This document shows, piece after piece, positions 7,560 through 19,131 of a stretch of DNA of 64,000 nucleotides. The notes under the pieces are model-generated. The model saw only the letters and a list, made by a program, of their open reading frames with translations, was not told where the DNA came from and did not search any database. Within the stretch, counting starts at the first letter, position 1, and each line of letters starts with the position of its first letter. Location: assembly GCA_963765075.1 (NCBI GenBank), contig CAVXVA010000008.1, positions 930,001 to 994,000 of the forward strand, written 5' to 3'. This DNA comes from JAENVU01 sp963765075. Lineage in GTDB: Bacteria > Actinomycetota > Acidimicrobiia > IMCC26256 > JAENVU01. Position numbers and translations under genes: made by a program.

Positions 7560-10500
7560 TCAGTCGACCGCTGTCGCCTCGTCGTCGTCGCGCTTGCGGG
7601 CGGTGATGACCATGAACCAGCCGCCGATGATGCCGAGCAACCCGATGAACCCGAGGCTGGCGGCTTCGGTACCGGTGAAGGCAAAGCCACCCGGCGGGGT
7701 GTAGTTCGCCTTCGAGGTGATCGACTCTCCCAGCACATCGAGAGATGCGGTGTTCGTGATTTCACCCGTGTCCACGATGGTGGTCACGACGGTGATCGAG
7801 GTGGACCCGCCGGCCGCGAGGTCGCCGGCGTGGACACACGTGATCTTCGTCGTTCCGGTGCAGGCCCAACCGGTGCCCGTCGCCGACTTGAACGTCAAGC
7901 TGTTGGGCAGGTCGTCGGTGACGGTGATCGGCCCTACGAACGCGCTCCCACCCGTGTTGGCCACGGTGATGTCCCAGGTGGCCGTTGCATCCACCACATT
8001 CGACAGACTCTTCTTGAGGGTGAGAGTCGCGTCGTTCGTGGTGGTGACGGTCGTGGCGGCAGTGTTGGTCACCGGTGCGTCGGCCGGGTCGAGGCCGTCG
8101 ATGGTTGCGGTGTTGTGAATGGAACCGGCGGTCACGTCGGCCGCAGTCACGGTGTAGGTGGCCGTGCAGTCGATCGACTCGCCCGGGGCGAGGCTCGCGG
8201 GAGTCGCCGGCGAACAGGCCAGGGCGGAGAGCCCGCTCATCGGGTCCGACACTGCGACGTCGTGGACCGTGCGGACTCCGGAGTTCGTGCCGTGAAGGGT
8301 GTAGGTCACGACGGTGCCCGCGACCACGTCGGTGTTCGGTGTCGCGGCCTTGGTCAGACTCAGACCCGTGGTGGTGTTCGCGGTCACGGTCGCCGACGCG
8401 GTGTCGGTCACGGGCGCGTTTGCCGGGTCGAGGCCGTCGATGGTGGCGGTGTTGGTGATAGCTGCCGGCGTCGACGTCGGACTGGGTGACGGTGTAGTGG
8501 CGGTGCAGCTGATCCCGGCGCCGGGAGCGAGGGTGGCCGGCGCGGCGGGGGTGCAGGTGATCGCGGACAGCCCGGCCATCGGGTCGGTGATACCGACGTT
8601 GTGCAGCGACAGGGCCCCGTTGTTGTCGCCGGTGAACGTGTAGGTGATCACGTCGCCGGTGACGACCCCCGTGCTGGGCGATGCGGTCTTGGTCAGCCGC
8701 ACGCTGGCTTGGGTGCTGGCCGTGACGGTGGCCTGGTCGGTGTTGGCCACCAGGTTGTCGGCGGGGTCGAGTGCGTTGATGGTGGCGGTGTTGGTGAAGC
8801 TGCCGGCGTCGACGTCGGCTTGGGTGACGGTGTAGGTGGCGGTGCAGTTGATGGTGGCGCCGGGGGCGAGGGTGGCCGGCGCGGCAGGGGTACAGGCGAT
8901 CGCCGACAACCCGACCATCGGGTCGGTCACTCCTACGTTGTGCAGCGTCACGACGCCGGTGTTGGTGCCGGTGAAGGTGTAGCTCACGAGGTCGCCGCCG
9001 ACCACGTCGGTGCTGGGCGACGCGACCTTGGAGAAGCTCACCGTGGCGGTGCCGTCGGCGGTGACGGTGGCGCTCGCGGTCTTGGTGACGGGGTTGTTGA
9101 TGGGGTCGAGGCCGTTGATGGTGGCGGTGTTATTGATGACCCCCCAGTCGACGTCGGCTTGGGTGACGGTGTAGGTGGCGGTGCAGCTGATCCCGGCGCC
9201 GGGGGCGAGGGTCGCCGGGGCGGCGGGGGTGCAGGTGATGGTGGAGAGGCCGGGCATGGGGTCGGAGACGCTCACGTTGTGGAGGGTGACGTCGCCCGTG
9301 TTCTGGCCGGTGAAGGTGTAGGTGACGACGTCACCGGCGATGACGCCCGTGTTGGGTGACGCGCTCTTCACCAGTCCGAGGGTGGCGACGGTGCTCGCGG
9401 TGACGGTGGCGCTGGCGGTCTTGGTGATGGGGTTGTTGGTGGGGTCGAGGCTGTTGATGGTGGCGGTGTTGTTGATCGATCCGGTGTCGACGTCGGTTTG
9501 GGTGACGGTGTAGGTGGCGGTGCAGCTGATCGCGGCGCCGGGGGCGAGGGTCGCGGGTGCGGCCGGGGTGCACGTGATCGCGGACAGACCGGGCATCGGG
9601 TCGGTGACGTCGACGTTGTGGAGGGTGACGTCGCCCGTGTTCTGGCCGGTGAAGGTGTAGGTCACGGTGGTGCCGGCCACGACGTTGGTGTTCGGCGACG
9701 CGCGTCTTCACTAGCCCGAGCGTGGCGACGGTGCTGGCGGTGACGGTGGCGCTGGCGGTCTTGGTCACAGGCGCGTTCGATCGGGTCGAGGCCGTCGATG
9801 GTGGCGGTGTTGAGGATCGATCCGGTGTCGACGTCGGTTTGGGTGACGGTGTAGGTGGCGGTGCAGCCGATGGTGGCGCCGGGGGCGAGGGTGGCCGGGG
9901 CGGCCGGAAGACACGCAAGGCTCGAGAGGCCGGGCATGGGGTCGGTGATGTCGACGTTGTGGAGGGTGACGTCGCCGGTGTTGGTGCCGGTGAAGGTGTA
10001 GGTGACGGTGTCACCGGCGACCAGGCCCGTAGTGGGCGACGCGGTTTTGGTGAGGTCGAGCGTGGCGGTCGTGCTCGCGGTCACCGTCGCACCCGCGCTG
10101 TCAGTCACGGGCGTGTTCGTCGGGTTGAGGCCGTCGATGGTCGCGGTGTTGAGGATGGAGCCGGCGTCGACGTCGGCCTGGGTGACGGTGTAGGTGGCGG
10201 TGCAGGAGATCCCGGCGCCGGACGCGAGCGTCGCCGGCGCGGCCGGGGTGCACGTGATCGCCGACAACCCGGGCATCGGGTCCGTGACGCTGACCCCGTG
10301 CAGGGTGGTGGCTCCGGTGTTCGTCCCTGCGAACGAGTACGTGATGGTGGAGCCGGTGGTCACGCCCGAAGTGGGGGACGCAGTCTTGATCATCGCGATC
10401 GACGACACGGTGCTCGCGGTCACGGTCGCGGTGGCGGTGTTCGTCACCGGGGTGTTGGTCGGACTGAGACCGGCGATCGTCGCCGTGTTGACGATGCTGC

Positions 10501-13500
10501 CGGCGTCGACATCGGCCTGGGTCACGGTGTGCGTCGCAGTACAGGAGATGGTGGCACCCGGGGCCAGGGTCGCCGGCGCGGTCGGTGTGCAGGCGATGGG
10601 AGAGAGGCCGGGCATGGGGTCGCTCGCGATCACGTTGTGCAGCGTCGTGGCGCCCGTGTTGGTGCCGGTGAAGGTGTAGGTGACCACCGTTCCGACGATC
10701 ACGTTGGTGGTGGGTGACGCGGTCTTGGTGACGCCCAGCGACGAGGCGGTGCTGGCCGTCACGGTCGCGCTGGCGGCGGCATTCACCGGGTTGTTGGTCG
10801 GGTCGAGGCCGGCGACGCTCGCGGTGTTGAGAATGCTCCCGGCGTCGACATCGGCCTGGGTGACCGTGTAGGTCGAATGGCAGGTCATCGTCGCACCCGA
10901 TGCCAGTGTCGCCGGTGCGGTGGGGATGCAGGTCGGGGTGGACAGGCCGGCCAACGGGTCGGTCACTGTCACATTGTGCACCGATCCCGAACCGTTGTTG
11001 GTGGCGACCATCGTGTAGGTCACGGTGTTCCCGGCGACCACGCCCGTCGTGGGCGAGGCAGTCTTGGTGAGGCTCAGCGAGCCGCTCGTGTCGGTGGTGA
11101 CGGTCGCCGACGCGGTGTCGGTCACGAGGTTGTTGGACGGATCGAGACCGGTCGCGGTCGCGGTGTTGGAGAACGAACCGGCGTCGACGTCGGCCTGGGT
11201 AGCCGTGTAGGTCGCGGTGCAGGTCGTTGCGGCATTCGGCGCCAGCGTGACCGGGGTCGCCGGACTGCAGGACAGCGCCGAGAGCCCGGGCATCGGATCC
11301 GATGCGTCGACGGTGTGCAGCGTCACCGTGCCGGTGTTGGTCACCGTGATCGTGTAGGTGATTCCGTCGCCGGGCTGCACGCCGCTACTGGGCGAGGCCA
11401 CCTTGGCAACGGTCAGTGCCGGGGTCTGGTCCGCGGTGACGGTGGCGCTGGCGGTCTTGGTGATGGGGTTGTTGGTGGGGTCGAGGCCGTTGATGGTGGC
11501 GGTGTTGTTGATCGATCCGGTGTCGACGTCGGTTTGGGTGACGGTGTAGGTGGCGGTGCAGCTGATCCCGGCGCCGGGGGCGAGGGTGGCGGGCGCGGTC
11601 GGAAGACACGAAAGGGTTGACAAGCCGGGCATGGGGTCGGTGATGTCGACGTTGTGGAGGGTGACGTCGCCGGTGTTGGTGCCGGTGAAGGTGTAGGTGA
11701 CGGTGTCACCCGCGACCACGCCCGTGTTGGGTGACGCGCTCTTCACCAGTCCGAGCGTGGCCACGGTGCTGGCGGTGACCGTGGCGGTCGCGGTTTTGGT
11801 GATGGGGTTGTTGGTGGGGTCGAGGCCGTCGATGGTCGCGGTGTTGAGGATCGATCCGGCGTCGACGTCGGCTTGGGTGACGGTGTAGGTGGCGGTGCAG
11901 CTGATCCCGGCGCCGGGGGCGAGGGTCGCGGGTGCGGCCGGGGTGCAGGCGATCGCGGACAGCCCGGCCATCGGGTCGGTCACTCCGACGTTGTGCAGGG
12001 TCACGACGCCGGTGTTGGTGCCGGTGAAGGTGTAGGTGACGGTGTCACCGGCGATGACGTCCGTGGTGGGCGACGCGCTCTTCACCAGGTCGAGGGTGGC
12101 GGTCGTGCTTGCGGTGACGGTGGCGCTTGCGGTCTTGGTCACAGGCGCGTTCGATGGGTCGAGGCCGTCGATGGTCGCGGTGTTGTTGATGACCCCCCAG
12201 TCGACGTCGGCCTGGGTCACGGCGTAGGTCGCGGTGCAGGAGATCCCGGCGCCGGGGGCGAGGGTCGCGGGTGCGGCCGGGGTGCACGTGATCGCGGAGA
12301 GGCCGGGCATCGGGTCGGAGACGCTCACGTTGTGCAGGGTCACGGTGCCCGTGTTCTGGCCGGAGAAGGTGTAGGTCACGACGGTGCCGGCCACGACGTT
12401 GGTGTTCGGGGTCGCCGACTTCGCCAGCGCCAGGCTGCTGACCTGACGGGCGGTGACGGTCGCGCTGGCCGAATCGTTGACCGGAGTGTTGGCCGGGTCG
12501 AGGCCGTTGATGCTGGCGGTGTTGTTGATGACCCCCCAGTCGACGTCGGCCTGGGTCACGGCGTAGGTCGCGGTGCAGGAGATCCCGGCGCCGGGGGCGA
12601 GGGTCGCGGGTGCGGCCGGGGTGCACGCGATCGCGGAGAGGCCGGGCATCGGGTCGGAGACGCTCACGTTGTGGAGGGTCACGGTGCCCGTGTTCTGGCC
12701 GGAGAAGGTGTAGGTCACGACGGTGCCGGCCACGACGTTGGTGTTCGGGGTCGCCGACTTCGCCAGCGCCAGGCTGCTGACCTGACGGGCGGTGACGGTC
12801 GCGCTGGCCGAATCGTTGACCGGAGTGTTGGCCGGGTCGAGGCCGTCGATGCTGGCGGTGTTGTTGATGACCCCCCAGTCGACGTCGGCCTGGGTCACGG
12901 CGTAGGTCGCGGTGCAGGAGATCCCGGCGCCGGGGGCGAGGGTCGCCGGGGCGGCCGGGGTGCACGCGATCGCGGAGAGACCGGGCATCGGGTCGGAGAC
13001 GCTCACGTTGTGCAGGGTCACGGTGCCCGTGTTCTGGCCGGCGAGGGTATAGGTGACGACGTCGCCGGCCACGACGTCGGTGGTGGGACTGGCCGACTTC
13101 GTGAGGTTCAAGGTCGCGGTCTGGTTGGCGAGGACGGTCGCCCCGGCCGTCTTGGTCACCGACGCGTTCGACGGGTTGAGGCCGCTGACGGTGCCGGTGT
13201 TGAGGATGGAGCCGGCGTCAACGTCGGCTTGGGTGACGGTGTAGGTCGCGGAGCATCCGATCGCCGCGCCGGGGGCGAGGGTGGCCGGAGCGGCGGGGAG
13301 GCAGCTGATCGCCGACAGGCCGACGTGAGGGTCGGTGACGTCGACATTGTGCAACGTGACGGTGCCGGTGTTGGTGCCGGTGTAGGTGTAGGTGACGGTG
13401 TTCCCGGCGATGACGCCGGTGTTCGGCGACGCGCTCTTCGTGAGCCCGAGGGTGGACGTCTGGGTCGCGGTGACGGTCGTACTGGCCGTGTTGGTGACCG

Positions 13501-16500
13501 GCGAGTTGGAGGGGTTGAGGCCGTTGATGGTGGCGGTGTTGAGGATGGATCCGGTGTCGACGTCGGCTTGGGTGACGGTGTAGATCGCGGTGCAGCTGAT
13601 CCCGGCGCCGGGGGCGAGGGTCGCCAGCGCGGCCGGAATGCAGGAGAGCGCCGAAAGGCCGCTCATCGGGTCGGTGACACCCACGTTGTGGAGCGTGGTG
13701 ACGCCGGTGTTCGTCCCATTGAACGTGTAGGTGACGACGGTCCCGGCGACCACTCCGGTGTTGGGGGACGCGCTCTTGGTGAGGCCGATCGAACTCGCCG
13801 TGCTCGCGGTGACCGTGGCGGTCGCGGTCTTGGTGACGGGCGCGTTGGAGGGGTTGAGGCCGTTGATGGTGGCGGTGTTCACGAAGGAGCCGGCGTCGAC
13901 CTCGGTTTGGGTGACGGTGTGGGTGCCGGTGCAGGCGATCCCGGCGCCGGGGGCGAGGGTGGCGGGTGCCGCGGGCACACAGGTGACCGAGCCGACGAGC
14001 GGGTCACTCACGCTCACGTTGTGGAGGGTGGTGTCACCGGTGTTCGAGCCCGTGATCGTGTAGGTGACGACCGATCCGGCCACGACGCCGGTCGATGGCG
14101 ACGCGACCTTGGTCAAGTTCAACGAGGAAGTCGCGCTCGGCGTCACGGTGGCGCCGGCCGTGTTGGTGACCGGCGAGTTGGAGGGGTTGAGGCCGTTGAT
14201 GGTGGCGGTGTTGAGGATGGATCCGGTGTCGACGTCGGTTTGGGTGACGGTGTAGGTCGCGGTGCAGCTGATCCCGGCGCCGGGGGCGAGGGTCGCGGGT
14301 GCGGCGGGGGTACAGGTGATCGCCGACAACCCCGAATGCGGGTCGGTCACACCCACGTTGTGGAGCGTGGTGACGCCGGTGTTCGTCCCGTTGAACGTGT
14401 AGGTGACGACGGTCCCGGCGACGACCCCGGTGTTGGGGGACGCGCTCTTGGTGAGGCCGATCGAACTCGCCGTGCTCGCGGTGACCGTGGCGGTCGCGGT
14501 CTTGGTGACGGGCGCGTTGGAGGGGTTGAGGCCGTTGATGGTGGCGGTGTTCACGAAGGAGCCGGCGTCGACCTCGGTTTGGGTGACGGTGTGGGTGCCG
14601 GTGCAGGCGATCCCGGCGCCGGGGGCGAGGGTGGCGGGTGCCGCGGGCACACAGGTGACCGAGCCGACGAGCGGGTCACTCACGCTCACGTTGTGGAGGG
14701 TGGTGTCACCGGTGTTCGAGCCCGTGATCGTGTAGGTGACGACCGATCCGGCGACGACGCCGGTCGATCGGCGACGCGACCTTGGTCAGGCCGAGGGTCG
14801 AGGTGGTGCTCGCCGTGACGGTCCTGCTGGCCGTGTTGGTGACCGGCGCATTCGCCGGGTTGAGACCGTTGATGGTGGCGGTGTTGCTGTACGAACCGGC
14901 GTCGACATTGGCTTGGGTGACGGTGTAGGTCGCGGTGCAGCTGATCCCGGCGCCGGGGGCGAGGGTCGCGGGTGCGGCCGGGGTGCACGTGATCGCGGAG
15001 AGTCCGCTCATCGGGTCGGTCACACCCACGTTGTGGAGCGTGGTGACGCCCGTGTTCGTGCCATTGAACGTGTACGTCACACCGGTTCCGGCCACGACGC
15101 CCGTCGAGGGAGCGGCGTTCTTGGTCAACCCGACGCTCGAGGTGGTGCTCGCCGCGACGGTCCTGCTGCCGGTGGCGCTGACGGGGGTGTTGGAGGGGTT
15201 GAGGCCGCTGATGGTGGCGGTGTTGAGAATGGATCCGGCGTCGACCTCGGTTTGGGTGACGGTGTGGGTGCCGGTGCAGCTCATCGTCGCGCCGGGCGCC
15301 AGGGTCGCCGGCGCCGCGGGCGTGCACGAGACGGCACCGACCAGCGGGTCACTGACCGCCACATTGTGGAGCGTGGTGGTGCCGGTGTTCCGGCCCGTCA
15401 TCGTGTACGTGACCACCGTTCCGGCCACGACGCCCGTCGAGGGAGCGGCGGTCTTGGTCAACGACAGGCTGTTGGTCTGGGTGGCGGTGACGGTGGCGCC
15501 GGCGGTCCTGGTGACGGGCGCGTTCGACGGGTTGAGGCCGCTGATGGTGCCGGTGTTGAGGATGGAGCCGGCGTCAACGTCGGTTTGGGTGACGGTGTAG
15601 GTCGCGGTGCAGTTGATGGTGGCGTTGGGGGCGAGGGTCGCGGGTGCGGCGGGAGCGCAGGTGATGGCGGAGAGGCCGCTCATCGGGTCGGTGACGCCGA
15701 CGTTGTGGAGCGTGGTGGTGCCGGTGTTCCGGCCTGCGTAGGTGTACGTGACCACCGTTCCGGCCACGACGCCCGTCGAGGGAGCGGCGGTCTTGGTCAA
15801 CGACAGGCTGTTGGTCTGGGTGGCGGTGACGGTGGCGCCGGCGGTCCTGGTGACGGGCGCGTTCGACGGGTTGAGGCCGCTGATGGTGCCGGTGTTGAGG
15901 ATGGAGCCGGCGTCAACGTCGGTTTGGGTGACGGTGTAGGTCGCGGTGCAGTTGATGGTGGCGTTGGGGGCGAGGGTCGCGGGTGCGGCGGGAGCGCAGG
16001 TGATGGCGGAGAGGCCGCTCATCGGGTCGGTGACGCCGACGTTGTGGAGCGTGGTGGTGCCGGTGTTCCGGCCTGCGTAGGTGTAGGTGACGACGGTGCC
16101 GACGGCCACGCCACTGGACGGCGCGGCGGTCTTGGTCAACGACAGGCTGTTGGTCTGGGTCGCGGTGACCGAGGCGCTGCCGGTCGCCGACACGGCGTTC
16201 CCGCCGGTGGTCGTCCCGTTCACGGTCGCGGTGTTGTTGATGACGCCCGCGTCGACGTTCGCTTGGGTGACAGTGCGAGTCGCGGTGCAGGTCATCGAAG
16301 TGCCGGCCGCGCGTGCAGATCCATTCACCGGTGCGCACGACAGGGCACTCAGGCCGACCATGGGGTCGGTCACCGTGACCGCGTTGATCGTGACCGAGCC
16401 GGTGTTCGTCGCGACGAACGTGTAGGTGACGACGTTGCCGACGGCCACGCCACTGCTCGGCGACGCGGTCTTGGTCAAGGTGAGCGAGCCACGATTGACG

Positions 16501-18422
16501 CGAGTGCTGGTCGTGCTCGAGTCGTTGGAGTCACCCGTCCTGGGATCCGACACCGTCGCAGTGTTGGAGATGACGGTGCCGTCGGCGGTTCCCGCGTTCA
16601 CGACCTGGGTGAAGGTCAGGGTCTCGGTCTGCCCCGAGTTGAGTGATCCGGTACAGGTCGTGGTCGACGCCACGAGCGAACATGAGCCCGCCGGTCCGGA
16701 GGCCGACAGCAGCGTGGCCGACCCGACCCCGGACGCGGGGAACGTGTCGGTGACGATCAGCGGGTTGGCCCCGGTGGCATCGGGGCCCACCATGTTGCCG
16801 GGCCCGTTGTTCGTGACGGCGATCGTCCAGGTGATGGTGCCGCTCGGGCTCACGTAGGGCGTCGGGCTCGCGGTCTTGGTGATCGCGAGGTCGTAGCAGT
16901 TGATCGTGAGCGGGGTGTTGACGGTATCGGTGACGATCGATCCCGACGGGCGGTCCCTGACGGTCGCCGTGTTGGTAATCGTGGCGCACGGTGCCGTGTT
17001 GGCGATGATCTGTTCGTAGGTGATCGTGAACGATTCGTTGACGTCGAGACCACGCGTACCGCCTGATGGCGCCCCCACTGCACCCGGCGCGCTGTAGGCA
17101 CGCGAGCAGTTCGTCGTCGCCGGCATCGAGGAGCCGATGGTGACGCCCGAGCACGTGAACGCGCCCGATGCCTGGCCGCCCGACGACGTGCCCGGCGTGA
17201 CGGTGAACCCCGTGACCCGGTTCGCGGGTGCGGGCAACCCGTTCGGACCGGGCGGAAGCGTGTCGGTGAGGTCGACGGTGTCGCCCCTGGTCATGGCCCT
17301 CGGTCCGTTGTTCCTGACCGTGACGGTCCAGGTGACCTTGCCGCCGGCGTTGACGCTGGGGCTCGACACGGTCTTGGTGAGGGCGAGGTCGTAGTTGCAC
17401 GGCACCCACGTGATCGTCAGGGATCCCGTGACTCCGGGGCCGGTGCCCGCGGGAGATGCGGTGCCGGCTGCGCCGGTGATGCTGCTGGGAACCGTGCCCG
17501 CCGCGTCGACGGAGGTGCCACGAACCCAACTCGATCCGCCACCTCCACCCGCGCCGGTGCGACTGGTGCCGATGGTGGACGCGCCGCCACCGCCGCCGGT
17601 GAAGCCACCGCCGCCGCCCGCACCGCTGTCGTAGTTCTGGTCCGGACCGCCGTTGCCGCCGTTGCCGCCGACGGTCCCGGGAGCGCCGTTGCGGCCCGCG
17701 TCGTTGGATTGCACGCCGCCGGTACCGCCGGCGGCGCTCTGGCCACCTTGACCGGCCCCGACCGTCCCGTTGCCGGCCGAGTCGCTTCCCGCCTGGCCAG
17801 TCGTCCCGACCGCGACGCTGCCTGCGCCGATGCCGGCGACGCCGGCGCCGCCGCCGTTGCCGGCCGGCGTGTTCTGGTGCGCCCCACCACCGCCGCCGCC
17901 TCCTCCGGCCACGAGCACCTTGGTGCCCGCGAACGACACGGAGCTACCGCCGCCGCCGCCGCCACCGCGGTGGTCGGTCACGATCGTTCCGCCCGATCCG
18001 CCACTGCCGTCACCGGCGCCGCCCGGCGCGGTGCCGCCTGAACCGCTGGTGGGCCCTGGCGCTCCCGCGCCCACGATGCCGCCGTAGGACTGCCCGGGAA
18101 CGACCGCGAACGTCGCGTTGATTCTCGCGCCCGCGCCGCCGACGCCACCCGTGATACCTGCCGCAGTCGCGGAGCTTGCGCCGCCGCCGCCGGTGGCCGA
18201 CACCGTGGCGAAGCACGTGCCGCTGGGAACCGTGCCGGCCGGCAGGGCACCCGCCGTCGATTGGGTCACCGTGGCGGCTGCGGGGGCGGGATCGGCCTGC
18301 GCGGCCGGAGTCATGGTGATCGTGTCCGCAACCGGTATCGCGACGGTCAGCAGGGCGAGCAGCTGCAGGAGCGCGCCGGCCTTGCGGCGGCCGCGCGGAG
18401 ATGAGGTCCGGTGGGAATGCAC
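7560..18422 (-). CDS. Giant secreted repeat protein with about 25 DUF7507/DUF11-type domains and a sorting-like tail (frame breaks)
   Basis: About 3,600 aa. The GTG start at 18422 opens a signal peptide (RGRRKAGALLQLLALL... AQA) and is followed by about 270 Gly/Ala-rich residues, two DUF11-like domains (YDLALTKTVSSP, YDLAITKTASP), then about 25 tandem 112-aa Ig-like units of the pattern LTKxASPxTxVVAGxxVTYTF...LHNVxVTDPMxGLSAITC...VTQADVDAGSIxNTATIxGLxPxNxPVT, each with two Cys that could form a disulfide. One terminal DUF11-like domain precedes FAFTG, a hydrophobic segment and RKRDDD: a cell-wall-sorting-like signal. Surface adhesin or stalk is the inferred role. Frame breaks at about 14769, 9782 and 9705, plus a compensating pair at 8459/8497, are judged sequence errors by comparison with sister repeats. 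No sortase gene is in the window. Confidence 0.85.
8040..16494 (-). repeat. About 25 tandem 336-bp coding repeats
   Basis: Periodicity is set by the motif GTGTAGGTGAC or GTGTAGGTCAC (plus strand), which recurs about every 333-342 bp from about 8306 to 16422. Divergence is uneven. The block at about 13731-14063 is nearly identical to 14403-14735, offset by 672 bp (two units). Units at 15406 and 15742 are nearly identical at one-unit offset, as are units near 12371 and 12710. This points to recent unequal recombination. Confidence 0.9.
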
Positions 18423-18598
18423 GAATGAGACTTCGTCGCGTTAGCCGGCTTACTTTCGCAAAAACTTGCTCACGCGCTCGAGAATTCAGCGCCGGAATGC
18501 CATCCGCGCGCGAGCGTGACCGGCGACCCTTGAGGGGATTCGCCGGTCACGTCGATTTCGGGTGCAGGTGGGAGAACGGAGAGCGTCGTCTCCGCGTC

Positions 18599-19051
18599 TC
18601 AGGCGTCGGTACGTTCGACCCGCAAGATGCAGCGCAGGTCTTTGCCCGCGACCTTCACGCCCTGCTCGAAGTCCTCGGTCTGCTTGGCGCCGACCTTGGC
18701 GATGTTGACCTCGGCGATCCCGACCGTGGTGTCGCCGCTGAGGAACGAGACGTAGATGCGGTACGTGACCGGCCCGGTGGTCGGGTTCGTGACCCGCCCG
18801 GCCGCGTTCCACCGTGCGCCGGCTTGGGTGCACTCGGTGTCGTGCACGTCGGCCTTGGCGCCGACGAAGCCCTTGAGCGTCCCGGGCGTGTTCTTCGTGT
18901 TGGCCACGAAGGGCTGGGTCGTGCTCGTGGACGCCGATGCCGACTTGGCGGTCGGCTTCGAGGTTTCCTTGGCCTTGCTCGAGCCGGAGCTGCTGCACCC
19001 GGCCACCGCGATGGTGGCGACGATGCCGAGCGTGATCAGGGTCTTGCGCAT
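18599..19051 (-). CDS. Small lipoprotein with FxLYD-like domain
   Basis: A 150-aa lipoprotein. ATG at 19051 has GGGAGG 8-13 nt upstream. The signal sequence MRKTLITLGIVATIAVAGC ends in a lipobox with acylated C19, followed by a Ser/Lys/Thr-rich spacer to about residue 50 and a globular part with two Cys (DTECTQAG, KDLRCILRV) and the pattern GRVTNPTTGPVTYRIYVSFL...GIAEVNIAKVGAKQTEDFE, resembling the FxLYD/DUF3426 type of small extracytoplasmic beta-sandwich. It follows the D-aminoacylase gene by 80 nt on the same strand. Function unknown; a periplasmic or cell-wall accessory role is inferred. Confidence 0.8.
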   Translation of the reverse strand: MRKTLITLGIVATIAVAGCSSSGSSKAKETSKPTAKSASASTSTTQPFVANTKNTPGTLKGFVGAKADVHDTECTQAGARWNAAGRVTNPTTGPVTYRIYVSFLSGDTTVGIAEVNIAKVGAKQTEDFEQGVKVAGKDLRCILRVERTDA

Positions 19052-19131
19052 GGTCTCTACCTCCCAGTAGGCCGCAGCAGTAGTGCTGCGGACCGAGGTA
19101 TCGACCAGGGTGGGAAGAGCTTGAGGGAGAG

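Noticed and set aside
11873..14818. A 981-codon plus-strand ORF rich in Gly/Val/Asp
   Set aside because: It is the antisense of the tandem-domain array; its pattern repeats every 336 bp exactly as the minus-strand domain does, and it lacks a start site or known fold.
8040..16494. Possible CRISPR or satellite array
   Set aside because: Repeat unit is 336 bp, coding, and each unit diverges by amino-acid substitution pattern; there are no short spacers or cas genes.
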